Shown here: piece by piece, positions 1-12,860 of the stretch
Position numbering within the stretch: the stretch's first letter is position 1
Layout of the letters: every line of letters begins with the position of its first letter
Assembly: GCA_035772405.1 (NCBI GenBank)
Contig: JAYKKM010000217.1
Coordinates: 186,001 to 250,000, forward strand
DNA length: 64,000 nt
Origin: Chrysogorgia sp. JL179-B06
Taxonomy: Eukaryota; Cnidaria; Anthozoa; Scleralcyonacea; Chrysogorgiidae
Direction: 5' to 3'
Notes under the pieces: model-generated
The model's database searches: none
Told to the model about the DNA's origin: nothing
Seen by the model: the letters and a program-made list of their open reading frames with translations, nothing else
Translations under genes and position numbers: made by a program

Positions 1-1407
1 TACGATGTAGACAACGTATGCTTCCCGCGTAATCGACCAAGCGTGGAGCTACGACGAGCCAGCGGTAAATTGTACTAAATACCTTTCGTTAATTACTTCC
101 GGTAGATTTACTAACGCCGTGGAACTTTTGCCGTGAACTTGAAACTTTTGTTGCCGTGGATTGAAAACTTTTGCTGCAATAATTTTTTAAAGTTTGTTGT
201 GGTTTGTAAAATTGTGTCCCTGTTTTTAAATTAATGTTGTCGTGAAACAGATGGAGATATGTTGCTTGTTTGAAACTTTTGCAGTGATACTTATGGGCCA
301 CCGTAATTTTCACATATAAAATTTACATTTATTTCAACCACTAAAACATATAATTTGTTTCTTGTTTTACCAAAAAGAGCCAAATTGCTTTAAAATTGAA
401 AGAATTGACAACTGACTGTTTCATCAAACAAATTCCATGGCGTATAAATTGTCATACTATTTCCTGTTTTGTAGATAGCTTAATTTGATTATATAAAGGC
501 CTAAAGCTACATATGTTATTTGAAGATCTAACATTGAGGATTCTACATAACAACTGAAACTTAATGACTATATGTCTGAATATACTATACACAACAAAAA
601 CGCAGTTCTCAGTGGGTTTTTTGCGATAAATGCAAAAGGCGGATGAATAAAATATGAAAGAAAAACATTAAAAGAGAAATACTCACAATATTGCTTATAA
701 AGAATGGGGTATTTTTGGTTTAGTGTTGGTGAGAAATGGCCTTTCCATGGCTTATAACCAAAAACAGTTTCACGCAACAACCAATGAATTATAAGGTACA
801 TGAAGTTGTTTCACTCAGTGACGAATAAGATGTTTCTGGTTTGATTCCATCAATCATCTGTTCTTCCTATTAAAATCAGATTAAATTTTCTATCCGATTT
901 TGCAGGGAAAAATTCCATATCTCTTCTGAATTACACATATAATGATATAAGTATGAATGCAGATATCTAGGTTTTGCAGGGCCTTTTCATACACAAGGAC
1001 CCCAGTTAAGGCCCACTTCGTGATGATCTCGGTGGATGCTGCCAAGATCTTCATCAATCTAGATGAACATTTTCCATGTGAACGGTTTATACCGGCTACC
1101 GGGATGGACTAGTGCAGCATTTGAAACTGGGCTGACAAATATCTCGCTGGCCCTCTTATTACTGGTACCGTGTGAAAAGGCCATGAGTTTTTAGTTAGAA
1201 CTGATTAAATATGAATGGACGATTACTTAACGAAACTAACGAAAGATTTCTTCAAGACAAACCTACCATCTCTTGTTGGATGTTATTTGTCTGGAAGTTC
1301 AGATACTTGCTTCAGTTGCTTGTATTTCGTAAAATTATTTTTTTATTTCTCAAACAAATCAGCCGTGCAAAATATTTGCTGATGAGTATCAAATATACGT
1401 ACCTATG
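1..1407. other. Gene-free AT-rich region
   Basis: No reading frame here has a recognisable domain or credible splice structure. Open frames are short, AT-driven and mutually overlapping. I see nothing that can be named. Confidence 0.5.
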
Positions 1408-2842
1408 CAGGGTTCTGCCCACGGTGGGCAGTGCCGCCCGGCACTCGCGCCAAAACGGAGCCTTCCGCCCGGCACTCGAAATATGAAAAAGAAAACCTCC
1501 TGCATTGCATTTTTGATATATCTTGTAATTTAAATACATCATTTTGTATTTTTTTTGTCTTTTAATTTAAACAATATTATTCGGTGAACTTCAGCACCAC
1601 AACGCAAACAATATTAGCTACCGGATTGGTGATTTGGTGAGCCTGTAAGATGATATATCGGCGTAAGAGTGTGGTTGTGTGTTGAAAACACGCAGTTGTA
1701 CGCGTCAGTCATTAGACAAAGAAATTTTCCCAAGAAAACTCCAACATGTGCTCTTAACAAGTGGATTTTCTAGGACCCAAAATTCACATAAAAAAACTGT
1801 CATAAACTGATCTCGACTTAGGCGGCGTTTACATTGTATCGGATCCCTATTGTTGCGTCACAGAAAGTCTTCTGTTTACACATGAAACGATGGTATCGTA
1901 CCGACTTTTGCAACGAAGCAGCGGCGCGGCGGTCCGCTGTCCGAATTGGTACGTGCCGTGTCGCATCGATTATTGCGACGCTCCGATTACAATGTAAACA
2001 GCAAAAACGGTGAATCATTGCGACATTTCGGTCACGTTTATTCAAAATTGAGTCATGCAGAAAAAACTCGCGTTGTAGTAGTTTGTACACTAACTGACAT
2101 ATCCTTCGGCCTGCTGCAGACGGAAACTCATGTTTACATTTGCACCGACAGCATTTTGAAGCATAAACCTATCCGATACAATTTAAACGTAGCCTTATAC
2201 AAAGGGTCATAAAATGATGCGCGAAATCATAGATCGGATATACTAGTAACCAGTGCTTTCTATGCGTCAGGAAATGGACCAATCAGCTTATTGCTGACTA
2301 ATTGACAAGTCGTCGACGCATTAATTCGACGCATTTTATTCTAAACCTCTTGCTTTTGGTGTAAACAAATCTTCGGCCTGAACTCAAAAAACAGTTTGAA
2401 AAATGGGTACAAGAAACCAAATGTTTCAAGCCAAAGCATGGCTAAAAAAAGCAAGATCGTTGGCTTCATAGGGCAGAAAAGTTGGTACAGTCACTTTATG
2501 AAAAGACACAAACTCACACTCAGAGACAGAAGATATTACTAAAGTTTCTGTGGATACTACTCTGTGTCTCGTAATTTCAAGGACTCGACTTATACTCTGG
2601 GTATCGTCAAAATCACGATTTTCAACTTATATACGAGTATTCCACCAAGGTCCTATATAAATGGTAGTACTGTAATATTTAGTCTGACACATAATGGCAA
2701 GGATTATGAATTTCACCTGTTCACAATTTTGTAAATATCATTTTCAGATTACTAATTTTCACACATTCTTGGGAGGGGGGGGGGGGGTGAGCCCTTGGGT
2801 CTGTAGGTACCCGGCACTCACACGCTCCTGGGCAGAACCCTG
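1408..2842. mobile_element. Possible hAT-like element bounded by CAGGG inverted ends
   Basis: A 14-bp perfect inverted pair, CAGGGTTCTGCCCA at 1408-1421 and its complement at 2829-2842, bounds 1.43 kb. Both flanks contain CTATG (1403-1407 and 2843-2847). CAGGG-type termini are typical of hAT elements, which make 8-bp duplications; only 5 bp match here, so the assignment is weak. The interior has no transposase and holds a second small MITE plus a G-tract near 2770. Confidence 0.3.
1821..2194. mobile_element. Harbinger-like MITE
   Basis: Imperfect inverted ends of about 24 bp start GGCGGCGTTTACATTGTATC at 1821 and, read on the other strand from 2194, GGCTACGTTTAAATTGTATC. TTA lies on both sides (1818-1820 and 2195-2197). 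A 3-bp TTA duplication with GG-starting TIRs is the PIF/Harbinger signature. The element is 374 bp and has no coding capacity. Confidence 0.5.
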
Positions 2843-3295
2843 CTATGTTCAGAATTTTGTTGTGAAAGTTCTATTCTTAAAACTGAGAACGATAGTTTAC
2901 AAAATCGAAATAATTTAAATTTGTCTCCTGTTGCCTCTTAGAACCAAGCGCAATTCACCATTACTTATCGTTTCCCTCCACGTAATTCCTGTTATTTTGC
3001 GCGACATGTGCGAATTGGCGGGAAACATAATGACCAAAACATCAGGTGGATTTGACGTCACTTTCTGGAGTTGTAAAAATAATTCTGCAGTTGTACGTGG
3101 AAAACACTGGAGTTTGTATACAATTTCCATGCAATTTATATCTTCAGTATGGTTTGTTGCTGATTGCGGTTAAAATAGCAAATGACTTTCCTATTTCTAC
3201 ATCTCATTATTATTTGTTATTGTTTCTTGCACCTGATTGGCTTATTTTTGTGTTTCGCGTTATTTATTCTATAAAATTCTCAATTATTTCACTTT

Positions 3296-3334
3296 ACGTT
3301 TCACTCTCTGACGAAGGACCTTCGCTCGAAACGT
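3296..3334 (+). other. Hammerhead-ribozyme-like remnant
   Basis: CTGACGA (3308-3314) and GAAAC (3328-3332) are spaced as in a hammerhead core, and ACGTTTC (3296-3302) is complementary to GAAACGT (3328-3334). The intervening stem II pairs poorly and there is little room for stem I, so this would at best be a decayed copy of the hammerhead motifs known in Penelope-like elements. Confidence 0.22.
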
Positions 3335-3606
3335 TAGACAACTTACACGCTATTTCGGCAGTACACCAACCTTTTTAGATATATTTGATTTGTATTTCTA
3401 CACTCATGGCTACGCAGCACAACACGTTTTATTACTGTATGCAGATAATGTAAGTTTTCTGCATAGGATTTGTTTACTAATTCTTCATTAGCATTCGAAA
3501 TAAGAGATCCTATTGGTGTTTGCTGATAAACTTTTCAGCAGGCAACTTTAAGATTTCAAAGCTTCTTTGTGGTATTCTGTTTGTACATGGTGTTCCATTG
3601 TTCTGG

Positions 3607-3760
3607 ATTGGTAATGTCTTGATCAATACCAAGCGTGACCATGCCCCCAGGGCATTTGACGGGCATTTACCGACTCACCAGTTCTTAGGGTCGGGCTTTT
3701 GCCTTTACAGGTCTTCGCCAGGGTGGGGTATTTGGCACTCCACTGAAAGAAAGTAGATGC
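3607..3760. repeat. Dispersed GGGCATTTGAC repeat, copy 1
   Basis: About 50 bp starting near 3607 (including CCAAGCGTGACCATGC) recur in inverted orientation at about 13070-13125. GGGCATTTGAC/GTCAAATGCCC blocks recur at 15.86-16.15 kb. It is non-coding and looks like a MITE-type repeat family. Confidence 0.5.
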
Positions 3761-4080
3761 GTATCCCATAGTCACAAAGTTTGAGGCAATGCCAATATGG
3801 TTGCCAGTGAATTTCCAAAATTCGTTGGCACACCGCACATTTCATATTAAACAAAGTCCGATTATTTGCTCTAAATATTTCGATGATGTAATATTCTGTG
3901 TCCGGTATGTGAAGTAGCAGCCCCAAACGAACGTGCATATTTAAAATGTACACAAATGCCAAAAAAATCGCATGTCTACCGCTATTTAACCATGTTTATT
4001 TTAGTATACCACGTGTAGTCTGCGGATGCGCCGGCTGGCACAATTGCTTTGGAAAATTTCAAGGGAAGTTTGTGGCTTCT

Positions 4081-4160
4081 TAGCCTGCGTAAGGCCTATA
4101 AGCGTCTGCACATTGGAGGACAATTACTTGTTCTGGTCACGAGTGGTCACGTGGATTTTT
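4081..4160 (+). repeat. Left terminal inverted repeat of the DUF6589/RecQ transposon
   Basis: It begins TAGCCTGCGTAAGGCCTATA and continues through a stretch shared with the right end up to the sequence GTGGATTTT. Relative to the right end it has lost the GCAGACGC... segment after the first 10 bp and has a GGTCACGA/GGTCACG duplication near 4135-4151. Confidence 0.85.
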
Positions 4161-5207
4161 AATTGCATTAAAATGAATAATTTGCGCAATAAGGAAATTA
4201 ATAAAATTATAGCTATTATTATTCATGGCGTCTCTGGCGTGCATTCTGTGTTTCTCAACGTTAATAAAAGCTTCGGATCGAAATTTGGTTGTAAATAAGG
4301 GAGAGTTTTTGGTAAAGAGAGAGATCGACGACCTACACTTTGTCGTACATTCTACCTCACAGCATATCTGCCGTGCTTGCTTGGGTATTCTTAAACAAAG
4401 AAGAAACCACAAGAAGAAGCTTGACGATCTCGACGACAAACTTCTCCGTCAATACCGCGAAAAGGCAGGAACGAAGGGACTTACGGTTAAAACGAAAGGC
4501 AATGCCACTCAGGTGAGTTAATGCCTGGGTCAAACTTTTTCTCGTACCAGCAATTCAATTGCGCGGCCAACCGCCGTATTTGGCAATATGCGACATTTTT
4601 TGCGATTAATCGAAATTGTTGATCGTGCTGCAAGAAGCTGTATATTTCTCTGGTATATTTGCTTGGAGGTGATCGTGGTTTGTTGACAACGTGTTTTACT
4701 GTACAGTAAAGTTGAAAACGGCGAATTATTTGAAGGAAGTCGTCAATGCGCCAAGGTACGTAATATTTATCTGGTTATAGTATATATTTCTTTGTTGATT
4801 CTTTCTGAAGGTCGAATGTAATTGTACCTTGTATGATTGAATTTATATTTTATCGTTTATTATATAGTGTATATTTTGCTTCGATAATATAAAAATAACC
4901 AGAACAGTGAAGACAAACGTTTGTATACGGTCTTCACGCAGCATTTCAAACGTTTGTTCATAAAATTACATATTAATTTAACTGTTGTCTGTCAGTATTA
5001 CCCGAACTCTAAAAAAAGCGCAAGAAGCCTCTGCGGAGGAGAGTGTGTCAGTAGAATAGAGGACCCACATATTTGTTGTTTATTCCAGCCTATTATACAT
5101 ATAAACCCTAGTGCCTATTCGTGTCTATTCGTGTCTACCTGCACAATTATAGTCTTTAAATCTACAGTACCTCCCCTAAAGAACATTGATATTTTGATCA
5201 CTTATTT

Positions 5208-5246
5208 ATATAATATATATATACTTGTATATATATAATATATATA
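5208..5246. repeat. AT microsatellite
   Basis: Imperfect (TA)n/(AATATA)n in the 2.1-kb first intron of the DUF6589 gene. The remainder of that intron (4513-6597) holds nothing I can name. Confidence 0.7.
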
Positions 5247-8006
5247 ACTATGCCTTACTGTAATTACACAGTATTAAGCTTGAAGTAAAATTGTATGATT
5301 GTATGGTAACTGTTGACATTTTCTGTTTTTCTGCAGGTAACAAGGCAATAATTATGGTCAGGGTTTTCATGTAATATTTAAGAAATCCATTACAACAGGG
5401 ATGACATGCTTTTGGCCTGGACTCACAACAAATGCGAAAAACACCTGTAATAAAACTGTTCCCAATTGATGTCATTGTCATGCGAATTGGTTTCTACTGA
5501 AGTTTTATATAATATTGTGTATATTGAAGTGACAGAATAAAGTGAATTTTTACATTGATCTGATGTCTTTATGCGTGTATTTTCTAAATATTATGGTTTG
5601 GGCATAAGTAATAAGTAAAATATATTTCTGGTTCATACAGTAAAGCCATTAAAAGTAGGCCAGCTTTATAATTTTATAATTTTTTTAATTTACTTTAGAA
5701 TTTTAACTATGCGCGCGTAATCTGACACTCGATTATATGCGACATAAGCCAAACACTTTAAGACCAGACATTTTATTAATAATCACGCAAATTCAGTTGG
5801 GAAGTTATATGCTTAAACTAATGGAATATCGTTCGTTATCACGCGTTTAATGATGCGCTCGATTCGATATACGAGTCCTTTCGCAAACTGTTTATCGCGG
5901 GGTCTATATATTTCGCAATGTGGTTCTACAATTTTAAATGTAACCAGACTAAAGTCGGGTGGTTGTTATGACAATACGTACAACCGCTTAAGCAATTGCT
6001 TTGACCTGAACTGGCTCAAGCGTAAAAAATGTCGCCATAGAAAATATATATTGATGTTCCAAAGTTGAAATTCAGCCGCTTGGGAGGGAAGGTTCCCAAG
6101 GTCTCTCGTACTTATTTATACACTTAATCGCTGCCAAATATACTCAACTACGTCGCTCCAATTTGTAAACTTGTATTTATAACCCGTAACGATCAGTATA
6201 TCCATATATGTGCGCCATTCACGGCTATGCTTTGATTTCATCGCATTTATCTCAGCAACAAGTGCCGAAAAGCAACGATACAAATTGGTACGTTGAATAC
6301 CGATCTTAGAGCATATGTTCTGTGTTTAAAGATTAGCGTGGGACTATGCCAATCCTACCCTCCCGAGCGCGTTTTGAAATGCGCTATTTTATCGATGGTT
6401 TTACGCTTATAACTGCTCAAGTAATATCCTATTGCAAAGGTATGAACTACCAAAAAAATCATAAAATTCATACGAAGAACATTAACTCAAGAAACAAACA
6501 CATTGTTGCAATTATAATATTTTAATGATTTTTGTTTTATTTTCTCCGATTTAACACGGCCGAGGAGACTGGACCCAGACATTAACGTACCTGAGAGCGT
6601 TCGTTGTCCTTTGTTGATGAAAGCGGATCTCAGTCAACTTCGTCCTGCCCAGACATTGTGCCAGTAGGCAGCTGTTCTGAACACCTCACCGAAAGCCCAA
6701 CACTGGTATATCCCTTTCAACCGCAATCAACTTCTACACCGGCCACAAGGCGTCCCCAACATGAAGTGGATAACGTTTCAACTGCCCAAAACACAATTGT
6801 GTCAGTTAAAGTACAGTGGGGAAGCGAAACAGCCACTAGGACTTTGCACGAAGATCTTTGCTCCATTGGCAAAATGATGTGTAGAGGGACATACACACAA
6901 ATCGCATGCGCAGCTTGGCGCTGTGAAAAGGTCAGAGAACAAACTGTCCTTTTGTTTCTGAAGGAGATCAACCGAGAGTGTTCGAATACGTGCTCTAAGA
7001 AGAGTCCCAGCATTTTGCGCAAAACGAGCAAAGAAGACATTGTGAACTTTTCGTTGACAAAACTCGACCACGAGTTAAAGAAAAGAACCCCGCTGCTCAG
7101 GAGTGTTTTGATGGCAGCTTCTATTCGTAAAAGCAGTCTGGAAAGGAGCAACCTATACTGGATGCCTGCTGTATGTATGGCCTCATCCATCTGTCTAAAG
7201 AACAGATCACCTTATTTGACTGTCCTTCAACTGTTGAATACCATTTTCATTCAACACTCAGGATTAATGGTTGGTATAAAAAATATATTATTATTTACTT
7301 AATATACATAACTGTAGGGTTGATTAAAATTATCATGTTTGTGATGTATGGTACATATTTTATTTTAGGCAATTCTGTGTCGATTACGGGTTCTGCGACT
7401 TGTTGTGTCCCATACCTTCTATACAAGAAATTGGATGAATTTGGTCACAATCACAATGCAAATATTTTGGAGAAGGTAAACAATGAAAACGAACGATTGC
7501 TGAAGATTTACAATGATAATCACGTGCATGGGTCTGAAGAGGTGACTGCAAGTGACCAGGTTGAGGCTGATCAAGGAAGAAAAATTGTCTTTGATAATTT
7601 TGATTTTCACCAAAGAGTTCATCACATGACAGAATCCCACCAGAACATAGACAAACATTGGGTAGGCCATATGAGTACTGAAAATCGTGTTTCTGGAAAT
7701 CATCTCAGTATTAAGCCAAGATCGAAGCAAAACATTTTAGAGATGGATAATGGCAAGTTCATTCCAGACAGCAAAGAACATGTTTTGCAGAGAGAAAACT
7801 ATGCCACTTTAGTCTCTAGAATTGTTGTGTACAACATCGCTTGCTTGGAGTTTTTAAACGATCATGTAATTCAGCATATTAAGCACCTATACTCAAGGGA
7901 AATGGCCAAGCCAACTGATACTGTAAGTCTATTTGTATTTATCATTGTGCCAACAGAGCATTCTCCAAATTTTGCAAACCATTTACTGATACAGATCAAT
8001 TGACCA

Positions 8007-8059
8007 TAGCCTGCATGCAGATCGCCACCCGAAATATACAAGCATCTGCACGCAGGCTA
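8007..8059. mobile_element. 53-bp MITE with the helicase-transposon termini
   Basis: It starts TAGCCTGCATGCAGAT and ends ATCTGCACGCAGGCTA, the same termini as the 8.87-kb element, folded into a near-complete palindrome. It lies in the intron between exons 3 and 4 of the DUF6589 gene. The flanks share only ACCA at matching positions, so no clear 9-bp TSD remains. Confidence 0.65.
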
Positions 8060-8585
8060 TTAATACCATTGATGTACCAGTAACATATTTAAACTTATAC
8101 CAATTTAGACATTCCTGGGTATGATTTTTGAAAATGAAAACACCAATGAAGGTATGCAAGTTGTAATTGACGAAATCCATCCATACGTCCCTCGATTCGG
8201 AGATGGAGAGCACAAGCAATTTACTGGCCAAGGTGTAGTTGGTGACCAATTGTCAGTAGAAAGAGGGATAAATTCTTTGATGCAGATTGCCAATGGTCAC
8301 ACTGCAGATGACCGGAAAGAGGGTATTCATTTTGAAATCGCTGATTTCCGTGCCCAGATGAAATTTTTACAGGTGAAAATACCTTATTTTATCTATGTAA
8401 AGAGAGAAAAGTTTTCTGATTGAAGGGAGATATCCTGGCAAGGTTGGAATTTGCAATTTGACAATGCTATCCCTTTTCTAAATAGTGTTTTCAACAGTCA
8501 GTTTAAATTGTGCTTGATAACGATAAGAATTAAAGTTAGCTCCAGGTGACATCATTAATCACGGGAAGCCGATGTTACAAAGTTT

Positions 8586-8726
8586 GTTGCGAAGTTTGCA
8601 AGTTCATCACAAGTTCTTTTAGAACTACGCCTCTGATTGGCAGGCTACTGGCATCCTAGTAGCCAATCAGAGGCATAGTTCTAAACAAACTTGCAAAGAT
8701 TGTGATGAATTTGTAAACTTCGCAAC
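8586..8726. repeat. 141-bp hairpin MITE in intron
   Basis: GTTGCGAAGTTTGCAAGTTC at 8586 is answered by the complementary TTTGTAAACTTCGCAAC ending at 8726. The centre pairs through GCCTCTGATTGGC and GCCAATCAGAGGC, giving one long imperfect hairpin. It lies in the intron between exons 4 and 5 of the DUF6589 gene and is non-coding. Confidence 0.65.
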
Positions 8727-10027
8727 ATTTTTGTCAAAAGTAATCTGAAACCGACTGTAAATACCTGCCATCTCAAAAGTTTGTTTTAATATTGTGCACT
8801 GTGTTATATTTTCAGGTTGCATTTGATCACTTTTACAACACTAGTGCATCTTCCGATAAGTGTACACTTTTTTCTGACCGCAACCACATCAATAGAAGAA
8901 ATGTTGTTGCTGAAGTTGACAAGAACTTCTCTGCATGCAAACAATTCTTCAGAATGGAAATTGAAGCAAGAGTTGCTGCTGCCGCCCTTGATGTCTTGCA
9001 GATCACTTCCCTGGAGGAGACTCCCCCTGAAGAAGTTTTGCCAATACATATAGTTGATGCGACCGCAGAGACACAAACAATTTTTCTGAAAGACCTTTCA
9101 TTTAAAATTGTTGACAAATATATTGTCAATGAAAAAAACAAATGCTCTGATGGAGGAATTGCAAGAGCGTAGCATGGTTGTATTGGAAGATGGTCGTTTC
9201 CCATGTAGATTCCCTGGCTGCACTAAGTCATTTGCATTTGATGGCAAAAGACGCATAGCATAGCACACAAGAAGACCCATGGTTTAGACTCCAATAGGCG
9301 AAACAGTCAGCGGGCGATCATCCAATGCCGTTGGCAAGGATGATGTCTTCAATTATCAGTTGGCACTATTAGAGTATGGAATGCTGTTCCTCAATTTCTC
9401 AGATGCAATATCAGAAGGTGATGGGTTGCGCATTTTGAGGTGCTGGAAATATTTCCTGCTATTTTTAAAAGTAGATGGGGCCCGTAGCCGTAAGTATGCC
9501 TTGGAAGGGCTTCACCTGATTTCACAAGTGTATGCTATTTTACCACCACGCGACGCACACAGGCTTATTTGGAATAGGTCCATCAAATCCAAGTATGGCT
9601 TGGGTGGCAACATACCTCTTGACCTGGCATTAGAACATTACAACCGGGTACTAAAAGAGGTCATTAAGAAAATGGGCCCTAATGCGTCAAATGAAACGGC
9701 AATAACACGTTTCTGCAAATGTTTGTCTATCAACAAACAATTGATGGACAATTTTGATCTTGGTTGTGCAGTACTAAAACGATCAGGTTCACATGTGAGA
9801 AAGAAGTGTTTGGATGATTTCAAGAAAATTGTTCAAGAATTACTTTGTAATAATGCTTTTAAATACTCTGCAGATAGATCTTATAAGTATTTTAGTGGTT
9901 GTTCTTCAAGTCTCCTTATTAATTTTGACCTACATGCAATATTTAAATGGATCAATGGACACAAAAAGAGCATTTATTTAAATAAGACTGCCAGATAATT
10001 GTAAAAAAAACTACGGTATTAACATTA

Positions 10028-10220
10028 TAGTAAACACCCACTAAAAGAACATACTTTTATTAAAACATCCTGCAATTTTACCTAATTAAAATTCATACTA
10101 TTAAACTGTTCTTATTGGTAATTCTTTTATAGCAAAAACTGCTAGATACAGCATTTAAATATTTTTTTTAATTTAGGTGGACAACAAATTAATGCTGAAG
10201 TTCTTAGTGGGTGTTTACTG
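10028..10220. mobile_element. TA-flanked MITE between converging genes
   Basis: Left end TAGTAAACACCCACTAA and the right end read on the complement, CAGTAAACACCCACTAA, form TIRs flanked by TA (10026-10027 and 10221-10222), as in Tc1/mariner derivatives. The element is 193 bp with no ORF. It lies in the 3' intergenic space between the DUF6589 and RecQ genes. The rest of 9999-10734 is AT-rich and featureless. Confidence 0.55.
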
Positions 10221-10734
10221 TATACAATATCATATTACTGTACTATTGATCCTAAGATGTCACAATTACTGCATTCTACTGTTATTATTACATTGTCAAA
10301 GTTTTAATTGAAATCAGATTGTTTAGTATACCAAGAAATTATATCTGAGTTGTAAATGAAACCAGCAACCTTTCCTCAATGTTCTGGGGAAACAAGTAAT
10401 CAAGCATCCAATTTGGCTGCAAATGAAATTTGTTTTAGAGTATACATGTAGAGCTTGTTTTGTAAACTGAAAAAAACTTCAAACTTTTTGTACTTAGATA
10501 TTCAGAAACGTTTGAGATTTGCCATCTCTACCAGTTTTGTAATATATTGTAAGGTTGACGTAAAAATGTGGATTACTGTATTTACAACTCATTTTCTGAT
10601 TTCAAGTTTGATATAATGGTTCTAAATAAATTTATGTGGGTTGTATATATTTTCATGTCATGTAAGGCCAGATATCAGTTAATATTTTAAATTTTCTATA
10701 CAAGTTCTTTAGAGCTCCATATCTTCTGTAACAA

Positions 10735-12860
10735 TTAATGCCGATGCTTCAGTTGCAATGGAGAACACTCCATTCGAAAACTTATGTCTGAAGGGTTTTC
10801 TGTTGACCTATCTAAGTTACTCATTTCCTTGCTGACATCTGACAAATCGTCATCCTGACACAACATTACATTAAACGAGTCATCTCTTATATCTAACCAG
10901 TCTGAGTCCACACTGTAATTCAAATCAGAGTTTTCTAACTCTAAATTGAGCTGGCTAATGTCAATGTCACCGAACACTTCTGACAAAATGTTCAAACCTT
11001 CAAGAGCATGCTCACTTCGCCAAATTTCAACACAATTAAAAATATCAGACATGCAAAATAGCTTACTAACATTAGCAATAACTTGAAGAATTTGAAAATT
11101 ACCAAATTCCATGGCTACACTAGGATACAAAACTTGCTTTGGAGCTCCATTACGTAATATATGTTGATAATCATGCAATTTAGATTTTAACAATGTTTTT
11201 TGTTCGTTACTTACTATTCGATGATTATTGTATTGGTATAACTCATGATCGTTGGTGAAATTGAGATGTAGATTTTTGGCACATTCTCCTCTTAAGCCTG
11301 AGCACAAACAAGCTTGAGCACAAACATCACAGCACTTGCAACCCTCCACTTCAAATTCATGATTACCAGGGAAATGGCTCATAATTTCTTTTCGACGACA
11401 TTTTTCTGAAGCTATTAATGCCTTCATGTCATCAGAGCTGCGAGAAGCCAACAGCCCATTGTGAAGGAGAATGCATGTACTCTCTTTTCCATCCCGCCCA
11501 ACACGTCCACATTCTTGTAGATAGCACTCAGTAGTTTGCGAGGGACCAAAATGGATGACTCTATGCGTACCCTTACAATCAATGCCCATACCAAATGCAA
11601 TGGTGCAAATCAAGACCCTTATGTGACCATCAGGAACACATGTTGACTTTAAAATGTGTTTCTTCGAAGACTCTGGTGTTCCAGCATGGAACATCTCTAC
11701 AATACAGTCTTTTGGCAACATACTTTCACCAAAATACATGTATTTACCAAGTGCCAACTTGAATGCCCTCCATAAAACTGCAGCTTGCTTTCTTGTTTGG
11801 CAGTAAACAATGGTCTTTGTAGTTTTCTCTTTATGTTGCTTCACTTCATTGATAACATCACCAAATATATCGGTAAGTTCTAAGTCATTGTCAATGTACT
11901 GTATTGAATACATTAGATTTGGATGTTCTGGACTCCTTTCAATGATCACTGTTTCCTCTTTCTTCAGCTCTAACACTTCAAAGATCTTCCTCCTGGTAGT
12001 CTTTGTTGCTGTAGCAGTGCACACAATCAGGTTAAGTCCTTTGAATATAGACTTCAGACTACCAAGATTCCCATACCAAGTTCTAAAAGCAACTGGTTTT
12101 GGCCCTGGCAATCCCCTGTAGAATAAGAAAGAAACGGGTATATAGGAAATTTAGTAATAGTATAAATGAACCTGTATAAAGTGCTCAGAGTCAGAAACTA
12201 GTTTAACACAATAATTGTTTTCACTTTTATAGTTAATTTAATGAAAGTAACTTACCATTGACTTATACAGTGAGCTTCATCGACAGCAACACAAACACAA
12301 TTTTCCACAAAGCTTTGACATTTCCATAATTTCTCCCAGCGTTTGGTGCCCAACATCGATTCCGGTGAAATAAACAATAGAGAGTAGATGCCATTCTCTG
12401 CATCAGTCAGCACAGACTCATCTTGTTCTTTAAACACAGCTGCTGCGTTGATTCCTAATTCCTGCAGTCTGCTTACTTGGTCAACCATCAGCGACACCAA
12501 ACGACAGATAACAATCGCTGTGCTGGTTCCAATAACTTGGTCAAGTAAGACATCGGCAATCAAAGGAATCGATTGGAACACAATCGACTTGCCATATCCA
12601 GTACTTGCGCAGAAGAACACGTTTTTTCCTTTAAAGAACGCCTTAATTGCCTTAACTTGGTCTTCGAAAAGGCTATCAATTTGAAAAAAATGACAAACGA
12701 GTCGCAGAGCATCTTGAAAATCTTCACCATCTAACTTTGAAGCTTCGACAAACGCCATGTTTTTTAAGTGCTCAAGATAATTTTTGCTACTTCGTGATAA
12801 TTTGCATAAATTAGCAACGAACCAATCACATACGGTTCCAACTTTCTGTGGAAAATCCAC
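10735..12860 (-). CDS. RecQ-family DNA helicase carried by the transposon
   Basis: Two exons (12860-12256 and 12115-10735) join in phase 1/2 through GTAAGT and a ...TACAG acceptor, giving about 650 residues. Exon 1 has the ATP-binding loop STGYGKS (about residues 86-92), motif Ia with LMVDQV and DEAH (194-197). Exon 2 has TATAT (motif III), IVYCQTRKQA (motif IV), AFGMGID (motif V) and QECGRVGRDG (motif VI), followed by a CxxC-rich RecQ zinc-binding region (CRRKEIMSHF...CCDVC). The first 34 codons have no ATG; the first in-frame ATG is at 12758, and the open frame begins inside the right terminal repeat. No HRDC domain was seen and the C-terminus is acidic. The ORF is intact, unlike the neighbouring transposase. 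It probably unwinds DNA during excision or repair of the element; that role is inferred from its position. Confidence 0.88.

Larger units (their letters stand above)
4225..9998 (+). pseudogene. DUF6589-family transposase-like gene, five exons, damaged
   Basis: Exons that join in phase are 4225-4512, about 6598-7273, 7369-7922, 8109-8372 and 8816-9998, with GT/AG borders. The weakest border is the acceptor near 6597. Exon 1 starts at ATG 4225 and has two CxxC pairs, a possible zinc finger. Exon 4 contains GDQLSVERG and exon 5 contains NRRNV, DDVFNYQ, LALEHYNR and NKQLMDNF, which I recognise as the DUF6589 family. A C2H2-like finger (PCRFPGCTKSF, about 9200-9240) sits inside exon 5. One frameshift near 9140 and two TAG codons near 9258 and 9285 break exon 5, so the copy looks dead, although these could be read errors. 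The gene runs from the left end towards the RecQ gene in the same transposon. Assigning it as the transposase is inference; I did not identify catalytic residues. Confidence 0.75.

Noticed and set aside
3046..3378. 110-codon open frame ending SDEGPSLETLDNLHAI
   Set aside because: The peptide is a by-product of the hammerhead-like repeat sequence; the rest is AT-driven and not conserved.
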